A DNA stretch of 64,000 bases from Tenacibaculum larymnensis (lineage in GTDB: Bacteria > Bacteroidota > Bacteroidia > Flavobacteriales > Flavobacteriaceae): contig NZ_JAIWJY010000001.1 of NCBI RefSeq assembly GCF_028829235.1, forward strand, positions 1-64,000, given 5' to 3'. Below are positions 62,720 through 64,000 of this stretch, piece by piece (the stretch's first letter is position 1; the number at the start of each line of letters is the position of its first letter). Both the position numbers and the translations under genes were made by a program. The notes under the pieces are model-generated. The model ran no database searches, was not told where the DNA came from, and saw nothing but the letters and a program-made list of their open reading frames with translations.

Positions 62720-64000
62720 TTAAAATTGTGCTGATAGATGAAACATATACCTTTTAGAAGATGGAAAAGGAGTCACCTCAACCCCAGTAGAAAGCCCATT
62801 TCCTCCAAAGTTAGACACTTCTGGATCATAGCTATTATAATCAAAAATATTAACTAAATTATTTCCAGAAAAACCAATTTTTAAACTGGAAACTGCTCCA
62901 CTAAAAACATTATCTAATACTTCTTTATCAAAACTATAATACAACCCTACCTCTCTAAGTCTTAGATAAGAAGCATCTTCTACAAAAGGTCTTGCATTAC
63001 CAGCAAACAAACCATTATTAATCCTATAGGTCCCATTTGGTATAACTCCGTCTGGATCCAAAGTAATTTCATCATAATCATTACTAGTTCCTCCAAAATC
63101 TGACAATAATTTAGATAAATTTATATTATCGCCTCCTTTTTTCCAGTGCCATAAAAATGATAAGCTTATATTCTTATATTTTAAAGTATTATTAAATGAC
63201 ATTTGAAAATCTGGCTCTGCATCTCCTAATTTTACTACAGGTGTTCCTGGTCCAGTAGTTCCTACAATTTGAGTTACACTTTTTCCCTCCTCAATTTGAA
63301 ACTGCCCTAAGCTATTACCAAATCCCCCAAGATTGAATGTTGGAACATTCAACATAGTCATTTTAGACCTATTCCTATACCAACTTACTCCAGAATCCCA
63401 TGTAAAATCCTCAGAATCAAAAACCTTCGCATTCAACCCTATTTCAAAACCTTTATTCTGAAGTTCTCCTGCATTCACCCATTCAGTAGTATATCCTGTT
63501 GATGGTTCAGTATTAGCTGTTAACAACAAGTCTTCTACATCCTTCTTATAATATGTAAATTCTAAAGACAGTCTGTCATTTAAAAAACCTGCATCAAAAC
63601 CGACTTCTAATTCCTTCTGTCTTTCTGGTTTTATCTTAGCATTTCCTCTAGTTATTGGCACAACAATACCTACATTCCCATCTATTGAAGTATTTCCATA
63701 TATAGTATATAGAGAACCAAATGCCGCAAAAGTTCCTGCTTCACCGTAAGCCCCTCTCAATTTCAGTCTATTGAATCCTTTTTTCTCTCCCCAAAACTTA
63801 AAATTATGTAAATTAGAGGCTAAAGATGCTTTTGGATAATAAAACAATTCGTTCGGATCTCCATTATTTGTTGATTTATCTCCTCTTATACCTAAAGTTG
63901 CAATTATCTTGTTTTGATAATTAATAGCTTCTTGAACATAAAATCCAAAGTCTTCTTGTTCTAATCTAAATTGATTAACATTTTGATTAGCACTTTGATC
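62720..64000 (-). CDS. SusC/RagA-like TonB-linked receptor, C-terminal part only
   Basis: This is the C-terminal part (426 codons seen) of a SusC/RagA-type outer-membrane barrel, cut by the right edge of the window. The frame stays open to base 64000; upstream of 63847 it reads GFYVQEAINYQNKI and LGIRGDKSTNNGDPNELF, typical of the SusC barrel. A start at 63847 is not real: that codon is TTG inside the barrel. Other family stretches are RLKLRGAYGEAGT and LSLEFTYYKKDVEDLL. It forms a pair with the SusD-like gene 19 bp downstream. It ends with HLSAQF, with the terminal Phe of BAM-inserted barrels. Confidence 0.94.
   Translation of the reverse strand, partial: DQSANQNVNQFRLEQEDFGFYVQEAINYQNKIIATLGIRGDKSTNNGDPNELFYYPKASLASNLHNFKFWGEKKGFNRLKLRGAYGEAGTFAAFGSLYTIYGNTSIDGNVGIVVPITRGNAKIKPERQKELEVGFDAGFLNDRLSLEFTYYKKDVEDLLLTANTEPSTGYTTEWVNAGELQNKGFEIGLNAKVFDSEDFTWDSGVSWYRNRSKMTMLNVPTFNLGGFGNSLGQFQIEEGKSVTQIVGTTGPGTPVVKLGDAEPDFQMSFNNTLKYKNISLSFLWHWKKGGDNINLSKLLSDFGGTSNDYDEITLDPDGVIPNGTYRINNGLFAGNARPFVEDASYLRLREVGLYYSFDKEVLDNVFSGAVSSLKIGFSGNNLVNIFDYNSYDPEVSNFGGNGLSTGVEVTPFPSSKRYMFHLSAQF

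Noticed and set aside
63845..63847. Treating position 63847 as the start of the SusC-like gene
   Set aside because: The codon is TTG, and the frame stays open to the window edge with typical SusC barrel sequence upstream.
1..64000. CRISPR arrays, tRNA or rRNA genes, prophage and transposases
   Set aside because: No spaced direct repeats, cloverleaf-like segments, rRNA-like conserved stretches or integrase/transposase ORFs were found on reading both strands.

Overview
The window is about one third G+C, gene-dense and chromosomal. Its gene content fits a marine member of the Flavobacteriaceae (Bacteroidota; Tenacibaculum-like is my guess from gene content, not a computed placement). Supporting signs are alternative complex III in place of a bc1 complex, Na+-NQR, SusC/SusD and TonB receptors, DUF3078/DUF2480/DUF6428/DUF3667 proteins, a type IX secretion plug protein, and promoters of the Bacteroidota type (-33 TTG, -7 TAnnTTTG). 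I see no rRNA, tRNA, CRISPR array, prophage or insertion sequence.

Layout. 0.3-11.8 kb (minus strand) is one long respiratory operon, actA-B-C-D-E-F-coxB-coxA: alternative complex III feeding an aa3-type cytochrome oxidase. 12-19.9 kb holds a SPOR protein, an amidotransferase/PRTase paralogue with a PfkB kinase, sufE-sufT-DUF2480 for Fe-S assembly, two DUF3078 beta-barrel-like proteins and a CNNM/CorC protein. 20-24.3 kb is a TonB receptor with two TonB-C proteins. 24.6-29.1 kb has hflX, a uracil-DNA-glycosylase-family protein, an untracked 34-codon mini-gene, a DEAD-box helicase pair and small proteins. 29.2-35.3 kb is nqrABCDEF. 35.4-38.2 kb holds the T9SS plug, apaG and DUF3667. 38.2-42.8 kb is a poorly known envelope operon and an NRDE protein. 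42.9-50.2 kb has pruA, a three-repeat beta-trefoil-like protein, glutaminase, YceI, chrA and a second helicase. 50.3-51.8 kb is an arsR-DUF6428-arsC-like arsenic cassette with twin operators and no visible pump. 51.7-58 kb is housekeeping (rsmG, desaturase, aminotransferase, retropepsin-like, tatD, ogt, tadA, lpxH). 58-64 kb has a large TonB receptor and a SusD/SusC pair whose SusC gene runs off the right edge.

How the genes work together. NQR oxidises NADH, reduces menaquinone and pumps Na+. Alternative complex III oxidises the quinol and passes electrons through its haem subunits to CuA of the oxidase, so one window carries most of an aerobic chain from NADH to O2; oxidase subunit III and ApbE are not seen. 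SufE and SufT can supply the Fe-S clusters that ActB and NqrF need. The TonB receptors, TonB-C proteins and SusCD form the nutrient uptake layer. PruA and glutaminase fit an amino-acid-based diet.

The most unexplained items are a compact 34-codon transcription unit at 26.53-26.78 kb, the three-fold 43-residue repeat protein at 44.6-45.0 kb, the twin ArsR-type operators, and the tandem paralogous envelope proteins at 38.2-41.3 kb.
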